Shown: in pieces, positions 1 through 4,811 of the stretch
How positions within the stretch are numbered: position 1 is the first letter of the stretch
How the letters are laid out: the number at the start of each line of letters is the position of its first letter
From: Hyphomicrobiales bacterium
Lineage (GTDB): Bacteria > Pseudomonadota > Alphaproteobacteria > Rhizobiales > GCA-2746425
Assembly: GCA_002746425.1 (NCBI GenBank)
Contig: NVXB01000104.1
Location: forward strand, 4,699 to 10,402
Reading direction: 5' to 3'
DNA: 5,704 nt
Notes under the pieces: model-generated
Told to the model about the DNA's origin: nothing
Database searches by the model: none
What the model saw: the letters and a program-made list of their open reading frames with translations, nothing else
Made by a program: the position numbers and the translations under genes

Positions 1-410
1 TGGGTGAAGCCGATATCATTCAAGGATATTTCATCGTGCTTTTTGCCGTAGCTTGCCACGACGCGCGCTGGGTCGCGGATTAAGAACGCGTTGGTAAGGC
101 TGCTGATCCATGCCCGGTCATAGGCTGGCAGCATGTGATGAGTCATGTGCTTTTGATAGAAAATCGGCGTTTGATCATCCGGAGTTTGACAGGCGGCGGC
201 AACAGATTGCCAGTTGATGTCACCGGCGGCCATAACCTCATCAGCCATGGGGTGCTTCAGGCCGGTATCATGCAGATAGGCCGCATAGAACGGCTCGTCC
301 CACACCTTGGTATCCGGCCGGTTTTCAAAACTGCGCATCATGGCTGTCGATAGGTTTCGTGGGCCGGACCACATGGCAATGATGGCTTTTTCAGAAGACG
401 GTTCTTGCAT
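1..410 (-). CDS. Sulfotransferase-like protein, N-terminal part (runs off left edge)
   Basis: This is the first 136 codons of a reading frame that continues beyond base 1. Residues 11-28 (IAMWSGPRNLSTAMMRSF) form a beta strand, a glycine/arginine loop and a helix, as in the 5'-phosphosulfate-binding loop of PAPS-dependent sulfotransferases. Residues 109-121 (FLIRDPARVVASY) match the 3'-phosphate-binding motif, with Arg112 and Ser120 in the expected places. Known members of the fold transfer sulfate from PAPS to hydroxyl or amino groups; the acceptor cannot be told here. No signal peptide is visible, so it is probably cytoplasmic. An in-frame ATG at 425 would add five residues (MQNHI); neither start has a clear Shine-Dalgarno sequence, so the start is uncertain. 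The gene is divergent from the HlyU-like gene, with a gap of about 97 bp. The family call is firm, but true sulfotransferase activity is inferred, because many bacterial members of this kind are uncharacterised. Confidence 0.85.
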   Translation of the reverse strand, partial: MQEPSSEKAIIAMWSGPRNLSTAMMRSFENRPDTKVWDEPFYAAYLHDTGLKHPMADEVMAAGDINWQSVAAACQTPDDQTPIFYQKHMTHHMLPAYDRAWISSLTNAFLIRDPARVVASYGKKHDEISLNDIGFT

Positions 411-496
411 AATATGGTTTTGCATAAAAACTGGCCGAAATGGTTTCTCGTGTTATGTGTAACTGTGGCACCTTGTTGATGCCAGTGCGAAATTGC

Positions 497-500
497 GGAG
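497..500 (+). promoter_or_regulatory. Shine-Dalgarno site that sets the start of the HlyU-like gene
   Basis: GGAG lies 7 nt before the ATG at 508. This favours that ATG over the in-frame TTG at 493, which has no such site and would add only MRSII before the conserved MAGFFKKLFG start. Confidence 0.7.
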
Positions 501-507
501 TATTATC

Positions 508-807
508 ATGGCCGGGTTCTTCAAAAAACTATTTGGTGGCGGCGAGCCAGCAGCACCGGCAGAGCCGCACAGCTATGCCGATTGCCTGATCCATCCAAAA
601 CCGCATCAGTCTGCCGGTTCATGGCGCGTGGGCGGCACGATCACCAAGGAAATTGAGGGCGACGTGCTGGAGCGGGTTTACATTCGCGCTGACAGCTTCC
701 CCAGCGAGAGCGAAGCGTTTGAGTTTTCCGTAACCAAGGCCAAACAGATCATCGATCAGAACGGTCAAATGCTGTTTGGCGATGGCGAGAAATCCCGCCA
801 CGCCTGA
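508..807 (+). CDS. Small HlyU-type protein (PF10115-like), 99 aa
   Basis: A small, probably cytoplasmic protein. It opens with MAGFFKKLFGGGEPAAPAEP: a short basic amphipathic head followed by a Gly/Ala/Pro linker. A compact domain of about 65 residues follows, with WRVGGTITKEIEGD (39-52), YIRADSFPSESEAFEFSV (58-75) and KAKQIIDQNGQMLF (77-90). This order of motifs is typical of proteins annotated as 'HlyU family transcriptional regulator' in alphaproteobacteria. The length fits that family. I see no helix-turn-helix, and Vibrio HlyU itself is an ArsR-type winged-helix protein, so the regulator name should be treated as a label and not as a demonstrated function. The FFKKLFG head could suit membrane or protein contact, which is speculation. 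The stop lies 9 bp from the stop of the convergent dctM gene. Confidence 0.85.
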   Translation: MAGFFKKLFGGGEPAAPAEPHSYADCLIHPKPHQSAGSWRVGGTITKEIEGDVLERVYIRADSFPSESEAFEFSVTKAKQIIDQNGQMLFGDGEKSRHA

Positions 808-813
808 TACTTT

Positions 814-834
814 CTATCACATATTTTGTGGTAG
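814..834. other. Short hairpin at the convergent hlyU-like/dctM 3' ends
   Basis: CTATCACA (814-821) pairs with TGTGGTAG (827-834) around a 5-nt loop, giving 8 bp with one G-T wobble. It overlaps the dctM stop codon and begins 6 bp after the end of the HlyU-like gene. Neither strand shows a T run after it, so it is at best a weak bidirectional 3'-end structure. It could also be chance, since the stem is rich in A/T. Confidence 0.3.
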
Positions 835-2109
835 CCAGGTAGCCAGCTCGGGCACAAAAATCAGCACGAACACCATCACAACCATAATCGCGAACATCGG
901 CAAGGCTGCCTTGGCGATATAGTTCATCTCGTGCCCCGTCATGCCCTGCAGCACAAACAGGTTGAAGCCAATCGGCGGTGTAATTTGCGCCATTTCCACC
1001 ACGACAACAATGAAAATGCCGAACCAGATGACATCAATGCCCGCCTGACGGATCATCGGTTCGACCACGGCAATGGTCAGCACGACGCTGGAAATGCCAT
1101 CCAAAAAACACCCGATGATGATATAGAACACCAGCAGAGCCATCAGTAATTCAAAGCGTGACAGCTCCATTGATGCAATCCAAGTGGCCAGCGCGCGCGG
1201 CAAGCCGGTAAAGCCCATCGACAGCGACAGGAACGAAGCGCCCGCCAAAATAAGCGCGATCATGGCCGATGTGCGGGTGGCCCCCAGCAGGCTTTCGCGA
1301 AAGCTTTCCCAGGTGAGAGAACCTTGCACCATAGCCAGGCCAAGCGAGCCAAGAACGCCGAACACGGCTGCTTCTGTCGCCGTGGCAAAGCCCAGATACA
1401 TCGAGCCAATGACCAGCAAAATAAGCAAAATAACGGGGATCAGAAAACGTGAGTTTTTGATCCGTTCCATCAGGCTCATCGGCGGGTCGAATATGGGATT
1501 GTAGTCTTTGGCGAACACCGAATAGAGGCCGGTATAGGCCATGAACATCAAAGCCAGTACCAGACCGGGAAAGATGCCGGCTATGAACAGTTTTGTGATC
1601 GATTCATTGATGGTCACGCCATAAACGATCAGGGTGAGTGATGGCGGGATCATCAGGCCCAGCGTCGAGGCACCTGCCAGTGTGCCAATCACCATGTTTT
1701 CGGGGTAATTGCGGCGGCGCAGCTCAGGGATCGACATTTTGCCAACGGTGGTCAGTGTGGCCGCTGAAGAGCCAGAAACGGCAGCAAAGACGGTGCAGCC
1801 AACAATGTTGGTGTGCAGTAATCCGCCGGGCAATTTGGCCATCCATGGCGACAGGCCCTTGAACATATCTTCCGATAGTCGCGTTCGAAACAGAATCTCG
1901 CCCATCCAGATAAACATCGGCAAGGCTGTGAGTGTCCATGATGACGAAGCCGACCAGATGGTGGTCATCATTGCATCGCCAGCCGGGCGGGTGGTGAACA
2001 ATTCCATGCCGACAAAGGCAACGCCGAGCAGGGCAAGACCTACCCACACGCCAGAGCCAAGAAGGAGAAACAGGACGAAGAGGAAAATTCCGGTTGCTAC
2101 AAATTCCAT
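817..2109 (-). CDS. dctM: TRAP transporter large permease subunit (DctM family)
   Basis: The 430-residue main membrane subunit of a tripartite ATP-independent periplasmic transporter. It moves a solute, usually an organic acid, across the inner membrane using a sodium gradient. The whole chain is hydrophobic and fits about a dozen membrane segments. Family landmarks appear in order: SGSSAAT (112-118) followed by VGKMSIPELRRRNYP (122-136), GLMIPPS (151-157), GSMYLGFATATEAA (235-248) and ITPPIGFNLFVLQG (376-389). The two proline-bearing loops are the conserved re-entrant regions near the transport and sodium sites. The ATG at 2109 is chosen because AGGGG lies 7 nt upstream and the family starts at this point; an upstream in-frame TTG at 2136 would overlap dctQ. 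The gene follows dctQ after 10 bp, so the two are surely cotranscribed. No dctP binding-protein gene is in the window, so the substrate is unknown. Confidence 0.95.
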   Translation of the reverse strand: MEFVATGIFLFVLFLLLGSGVWVGLALLGVAFVGMELFTTRPAGDAMMTTIWSASSSWTLTALPMFIWMGEILFRTRLSEDMFKGLSPWMAKLPGGLLHTNIVGCTVFAAVSGSSAATLTTVGKMSIPELRRRNYPENMVIGTLAGASTLGLMIPPSLTLIVYGVTINESITKLFIAGIFPGLVLALMFMAYTGLYSVFAKDYNPIFDPPMSLMERIKNSRFLIPVILLILLVIGSMYLGFATATEAAVFGVLGSLGLAMVQGSLTWESFRESLLGATRTSAMIALILAGASFLSLSMGFTGLPRALATWIASMELSRFELLMALLVFYIIIGCFLDGISSVVLTIAVVEPMIRQAGIDVIWFGIFIVVVVEMAQITPPIGFNLFVLQGMTGHEMNYIAKAALPMFAIMVVMVFVLIFVPELATWLPQNM

Positions 2110-2116
2110 GATATCG

Positions 2117-2121
2117 CCCCT
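2117..2121 (-). promoter_or_regulatory. Shine-Dalgarno site of dctM, overlapping the dctQ stop codon
   Basis: On the minus strand AGGGG lies 7 nt before the dctM ATG and shares bases with the TAG that ends dctQ. This suggests translational coupling of the two subunits. Confidence 0.65.
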
Positions 2122-2635
2122 ATTCGCCAGCGCCAATCACATCGCCGCGAATATTATCGCGCCGTGTGAGGATCAGCGTTATTAAATTGTCGACAAAGCA
2201 AACGGCCAGCAGCACCGCTCCAAAGGCCACCACACTTTGCGGTATCCACAAGGGCGTTGCATCTTGGCCTTGGCTGATATCATTAAATTTCAGGGATAAT
2301 TGCACACCGTGAATGGCATAAAATGCCAAGTAGCAAGAGGCGGCGCTGGCGATGAGCAGGCACCACAGCTCGCCCCAAAACTTGTGCTCTCCCAAGGCAT
2401 TTAAAAACAGGCTGACCCGAATATGCGCACCTCTATTAAGGGCATAGGAAAAGGCGAGGAAAGACGAGGCCGCCATGCAATAACCGGCATATTGGGTGGA
2501 GCCAGGAAACGGCACGCCCATCCACCGCGACACCATTTGAGCCACAATGATCAGCAGCATCGCCAACAGGCACAAGGCCCCCAGCAGGCCGGAGGCCAGA
2601 TAAAGCCTGTCCAAAAATACTCTAACGAAACCCAT
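2120..2635 (-). CDS. dctQ: TRAP transporter small permease subunit (DctQ family)
   Basis: The 171-residue small membrane subunit, which pairs with DctM in the inner membrane. Four hydrophobic segments are visible at about 13-35, 47-67, 88-110 and 132-156. Family motifs are present: PFPGSTQYAGY (43-52), ALNRGAHIRVSLF (65-77) after the second segment, and DATPLWIPQSVVAFGA (125-140) before the fourth. Length is normal for the family. The ATG at 2635 is preferred because the conserved protein begins MGFVRVFLDRLY and a G-rich stretch (GGGGG) lies just upstream, though closer to the start than is ideal. An in-frame ATG at 2659 would add MRQTCGGV, but it sits in the loop of a hairpin and has no Shine-Dalgarno sequence. 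The gene is the first of a two-gene operon and is divergent from the 5'-nucleotidase. Confidence 0.93.
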   Translation of the reverse strand: MGFVRVFLDRLYLASGLLGALCLLAMLLIIVAQMVSRWMGVPFPGSTQYAGYCMAASSFLAFSYALNRGAHIRVSLFLNALGEHKFWGELWCLLIASAASCYLAFYAIHGVQLSLKFNDISQGQDATPLWIPQSVVAFGAVLLAVCFVDNLITLILTRRDNIRGDVIGAGE

Positions 2636-2650
2636 AACGCCCCCACATGT

Positions 2651-2675
2651 TTGCCGCATTGAACGGCAATTTTTT
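2651..2675 (+). terminator. Intrinsic terminator-like hairpin opposing the dctQ leader
   Basis: TTGCCG (2651-2656) pairs perfectly with CGGCAA (2664-2669) around a 7-nt loop, followed by six T residues on the plus strand. Transcription ended here would be running antisense to dctMQ towards the nucleotidase. On the minus strand the same hairpin would lie in the dctQ mRNA leader, 15 nt before the start codon, without a U tract. The stem is short (6 bp), so strength is uncertain. Confidence 0.55.
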
Positions 2676-2696
2676 ATTCCCCGCAATAGACATATT

Positions 2697-2726
2697 CAAC
2701 AAGGTTGGGGAGGGGGAACGTTGTTG
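2697..2726. promoter_or_regulatory. Imperfect inverted repeat, possible operator in the divergent region
   Basis: CAACAAGGTT (2697-2706) and AACGTTGTTG (2717-2726) are inverted copies matching at 9 of 10 positions, separated by the 10-bp G-rich spacer GGGGAGGGGG. The size and the position between two divergent genes fit a dimeric regulator site. No regulator gene in the window can be tied to it. Confidence 0.35.
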
Positions 2727-2728
2727 GG

Positions 2729-2741
2729 GGCAAATTTTGCC
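2729..2741. promoter_or_regulatory. Perfect 13-bp palindrome, possible operator
   Basis: GGCAAA and TTTGCC flank a single central T. The palindrome lies 3 bp after the longer inverted repeat and 16 bp before the proposed -35 box of the nucleotidase promoter. Its function is inferred from position only. Confidence 0.3.
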
Positions 2742-2756
2742 GCCTCAATAATTTGC

Positions 2757-2786
2757 TTCACAGTTTTGGCGGTTGTGGACTATGCT
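2757..2786 (+). promoter_or_regulatory. Candidate sigma-70 promoter of the 5'-nucleotidase gene
   Basis: TTCACA (2757-2762, 5 of 6 to TTGACA) and TATGCT (2781-2786, 4 of 6 to TATAAT) are separated by 18 bp. Transcription would start near 2793, giving a leader of roughly 90 nt. No better pair was found in the gap, but the match is only moderate. Confidence 0.35.
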
Positions 2787-2870
2787 TTCGTCATACTGCC
2801 GTGACAAAGCAATGGCATCAAGAACCCAAACGCGGCTGATGTATTAAGCGTTGAATTTTTAGAATTTCAA

Positions 2871-2876
2871 AAGGAG
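2871..2876 (+). promoter_or_regulatory. Strong Shine-Dalgarno site that sets the 5'-nucleotidase start
   Basis: AAGGAG lies 8 nt before the ATG at 2885. This rules out the in-frame GTG at 2876, which overlaps the site itself. Confidence 0.85.
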
Positions 2877-2884
2877 TGACCCCA

Positions 2885-4486
2885 ATGAAAAAACTAATTG
2901 GTCTCACCGCAGCCGGATTACTGGCTCTTGGTGGCGCCGCGCAGGCAGATTATTCTCTGCGTGTGCTGCATACGAATGATTTCCACTCTCGTGTCGAGCC
3001 AATCAGCAAGTATGATTCTGGCTGTAGCGAAGAAAACAACGCTGAAGGCAAGTGCTTTGGTGGCTATGCCCGCATGGTGTCCGGCGTTGCCGCTGCGCGT
3101 GCTTCTTCCAACAACAGCATTTTGGTAGATGGCGGCGATCAGTTCCAGGGCTCGCTGTTTTACACCTATTACAAGGGCAAACTTGCCGCCGAGATGATGA
3201 ACAAGCTTGGCTATGATGGCATGACGGTTGGCAATCATGAATTTGATGATGGTCCAGAAGTGCTTGCCGGTTTCATGGATGCGGTTAGCTTTCCGGTTTT
3301 GATGTCCAATGCGGATGTCTCCAATGAGCCTGCACTGAACGGCAAACTGCGCCGCTCTATTATTATTGAGCGCGGCGGCGAGAAAATCGGCCTTATTGGT
3401 CTGACACCGCAAGATACCGATGAGCTTTCATCCCCTGGTAAAAATGTGATCTTTATTGATCCAATTTCTGCAGCGACACGTGAAGTTGCCGTTTTGCAGG
3501 CGCAGGGCGTTAACAAGATTATCGTGTTGTCCCACTCCGGTTATGCGGTTGATATGGATGTTGCGGCCAAAGTGGCAGGCATTGATGTGATCGTGGGCGG
3601 TCACTCCAACACTTATCTCAGCAACACATCTGATCGTGCTGCAGGCCCATACCCAACAATGATCGAAGGCCCCGATGGCTCACCAACGGCTGTTGTGCAA
3701 GCCTATGCTTATGGCAAATATCTTGGCGCGTTGGATGTGACCTTTGATGATGCCGGTTTGATTACAGCAGCAACAGGCGAGCCTATCGTCATGGATGGCG
3801 ACGTTGCTGAAGATGTATCGACCAAAACCCGCATTGCCGAGCTGGCCATGCCGCTTGATGAAATCCGCAACAAGATCGTGTCTGAATCGGCTGCTGTGAT
3901 TGAAGGCAACCGCGAGATTTGCCGTGTTGAAGAGTGCGAAATGGGCAACCTTGTTGCCGATGCGATGCTCGACCGTGTGGCTGATCAGGGTATCCAGATC
4001 GCTATTGCAAACAGTGGCGGCCTGCGTGCTTCCATCGATGCTGGTCCGGTTACCATGGGCGAAGTGCTGACAGTGCTGCCGTTCCAGAACACGCTTTCCA
4101 CATTCCACCTCAAGGGTTCAGATGTGATTGCGGCTCTGGAAAATGGCGTAAGCCAGGTGGAAGAGGTCAAAGGCCGTTTCCCTCAGGTTGCTGGCATCAA
4201 ATTCGTTTGGGATATGTCAGTTGCTGCCAATGAGGGCCGCATCAAATCTGTAGAAGTTATGGACAATGGTTCCTGGGGGCCAATTGACCCCAATAAAACC
4301 TATGGCCTTGTGTCCAACAACTATGTGCGCGGCGGCGGTGATGGCTACAAGGTCTTCGCAACCAACAGCATGAACGTTTATGATTATGGCCCTGGCCTTG
4401 AAAACGTTGTTGCTGATTATATGGCTGCGAACCTGCCATACCAGCCATATACAGATGGCCGCATCAGCCGGGTTCCGACTAACTAA
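2885..4486 (+). CDS. Exported 5'-nucleotidase, UshA/CD73-type metallophosphoesterase
   Basis: A 533-residue periplasmic enzyme expected to hydrolyse nucleoside 5'-phosphates to nucleosides and phosphate. A signal peptide is clear: MKK, a hydrophobic core, and a cleavage site after AQA at residue 21. The N-terminal metallophosphoesterase domain carries the two-metal ligands: D32 and H34 (TNDFH), D85 (VDGGD), N117 with catalytic H118 (GNHEF), H217 (LSHSGY) and H240 (VGGHSNT). The C-terminal domain carries nucleotide-binding residues: R347 in CRVEECEMGNL, N376 and R381 in NSGGLR, F400 in LPF, and Y488 in GGGDGY for base stacking. C47/C57 and C346/C351 are placed like two disulfides of animal CD73. 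Length matches the family (E. coli UshA is about 550). No lipobox or C-terminal anchor is seen, so it should be soluble. It stands alone, with its own ribosome site and terminator. Substrate preference (AMP, UDP-sugars, cyclic nucleotides) is not settled by sequence. Confidence 0.95.
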   Translation: MKKLIGLTAAGLLALGGAAQADYSLRVLHTNDFHSRVEPISKYDSGCSEENNAEGKCFGGYARMVSGVAAARASSNNSILVDGGDQFQGSLFYTYYKGKLAAEMMNKLGYDGMTVGNHEFDDGPEVLAGFMDAVSFPVLMSNADVSNEPALNGKLRRSIIIERGGEKIGLIGLTPQDTDELSSPGKNVIFIDPISAATREVAVLQAQGVNKIIVLSHSGYAVDMDVAAKVAGIDVIVGGHSNTYLSNTSDRAAGPYPTMIEGPDGSPTAVVQAYAYGKYLGALDVTFDDAGLITAATGEPIVMDGDVAEDVSTKTRIAELAMPLDEIRNKIVSESAAVIEGNREICRVEECEMGNLVADAMLDRVADQGIQIAIANSGGLRASIDAGPVTMGEVLTVLPFQNTLSTFHLKGSDVIAALENGVSQVEEVKGRFPQVAGIKFVWDMSVAANEGRIKSVEVMDNGSWGPIDPNKTYGLVSNNYVRGGGDGYKVFATNSMNVYDYGPGLENVVADYMAANLPYQPYTDGRISRVPTN

Positions 4487-4504
4487 AAGCTGATCAACAC
4501 TTAT

Positions 4505-4544
4505 AAAAAGGCCGGTGGATGGAAATCATTCACCGGCCTTTTTT
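4505..4544 (+). terminator. Strong intrinsic terminator after the 5'-nucleotidase, probably bidirectional
   Basis: GGCCGGTG (4510-4517) pairs with CACCGGCC (4531-4538). The stem continues inward by a G-T wobble and ATG/CAT to a 5-nt loop (GAAAT), about 12 bp in all. It is flanked by AAAAA on the left and TTTTTT on the right, so it can act on both strands: ending the nucleotidase transcript and any minus-strand readthrough from the ABC operon. It starts 18 bp after the nucleotidase stop codon. Confidence 0.93.
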
Positions 4545-4581
4545 GTCTTTTTTGAATATGTGATTGCAGGCACTCTTATGA

Positions 4582-4606
4582 AGGGTGACAGCCGTCGCCA
4601 CACCCT
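4582..4606. other. Small hairpin just left of the repeat element
   Basis: AGGGTG (4582-4587) and CACCCT (4601-4606) are perfect inverted copies around a 13-nt loop. It lies 4 bp before the large inverted repeat. It may be part of a longer structured element or chance. Confidence 0.3.
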
Positions 4607-4610
4607 CCAC

Positions 4611-4735
4611 CGTCATCCCAAGACTTGATCTTGGGATCCCGTTAGGGCACGCCGCAGTCATTGTGGCCTAAACCTGCGTCGTTTCCACAAGCTGGGCTGT
4701 TGCTCTGGATACCAAGATCAAGTCTTGGCATGACG
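4611..4735. repeat. Structured inverted-repeat element of alphaproteobacterial REP/MITE-like type
   Basis: The two 29-bp ends, 4611-4639 and 4707-4735, are inverted copies matching at 27 of 29 positions (CGTCATCCCAAGACTTG... against CGTCATGCCAAGACTTG...). Each end is itself a palindrome: the left has 9-bp arms ATCCCAAGA/TCTTGGGAT around CTTGA, and the right keeps the 6-bp core CCAAGA/TCTTGG. The 67-bp centre holds a further near-palindrome, ACGCCGCAG (4649-4657) with CTGCGTCGT (4674-4682), 8 of 9, and an alternative pairing TTGTGG/CCACAA (4661-4666 with 4685-4690). The CGTCATCCC...GGGATCC pattern resembles intergenic palindromes I know from many alphaproteobacteria. No open reading frame and no clear target duplication is seen. 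Together with the terminator it accounts for most of the gene-free stretch 4487-4811; in 4736-4811 I see nothing recognisable. Confidence 0.8.
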
Positions 4736-4811
4736 AAACGGGGAGGGCAGCATTAGCTGGAGTGAAGGGATACCTAGCCGTAAGCCTGTGCACTCCTCAG
4801 TTTTAAACCAC

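Noticed and set aside
452..484. Small inverted pairs (GTTA-TGTG-TAAC and TGGCA...TGCCA) in the sulfotransferase/HlyU-like gap
   Set aside because: Arms of 4-5 bp are expected by chance in a gap this size, and no matching promoter boxes frame them.
2110..2136. Upstream TTG start at 2136 for dctM
   Set aside because: It would overlap dctQ and add MALANRGDI, which is not part of the family. The ATG at 2109 has a good ribosome site.
1709..2185. A long plus-strand open frame (158 codons) opposite dctM
   Set aside because: It lies wholly antisense to a gene with clear family motifs, its translation is rich in Arg, Pro and Ser without any recognisable domain, and it has no ribosome site. It is a shadow frame.
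2703..2730. G-rich run as a G-quadruplex (GG, GGGG, GGGGG, GGGGG)
   Set aside because: Only three tracts reach three or more G; the first has two. It does not meet the usual four-tract pattern, so at most a weak two-layer form is possible.
2788..2805. Possible Pho box (TCGTCAT-N4-CCGTGAC) upstream of the nucleotidase
   Set aside because: Only about 9 of 14 positions fit the two 7-bp direct repeats, and it lies downstream of the best promoter candidate, where activation by PhoB would not be expected.
2918..3412. A minus-strand open frame (164 codons) opposite the 5'-nucleotidase
   Set aside because: The sense strand carries the full catalytic motifs; the antisense product resembles nothing and is explained by codon bias.
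4611..4735. CRISPR-like or insertion-sequence reading of the inverted repeat
   Set aside because: There are only two arms, in inverted orientation, with no transposase frame, no regular spacer series and no clear target duplication. A REP/MITE-like element fits better.
4736..4811. Possible small gene or terminator between the repeat and the permease stop
   Set aside because: No frame with a ribosome site and no stem followed by a T run was found here on either strand.
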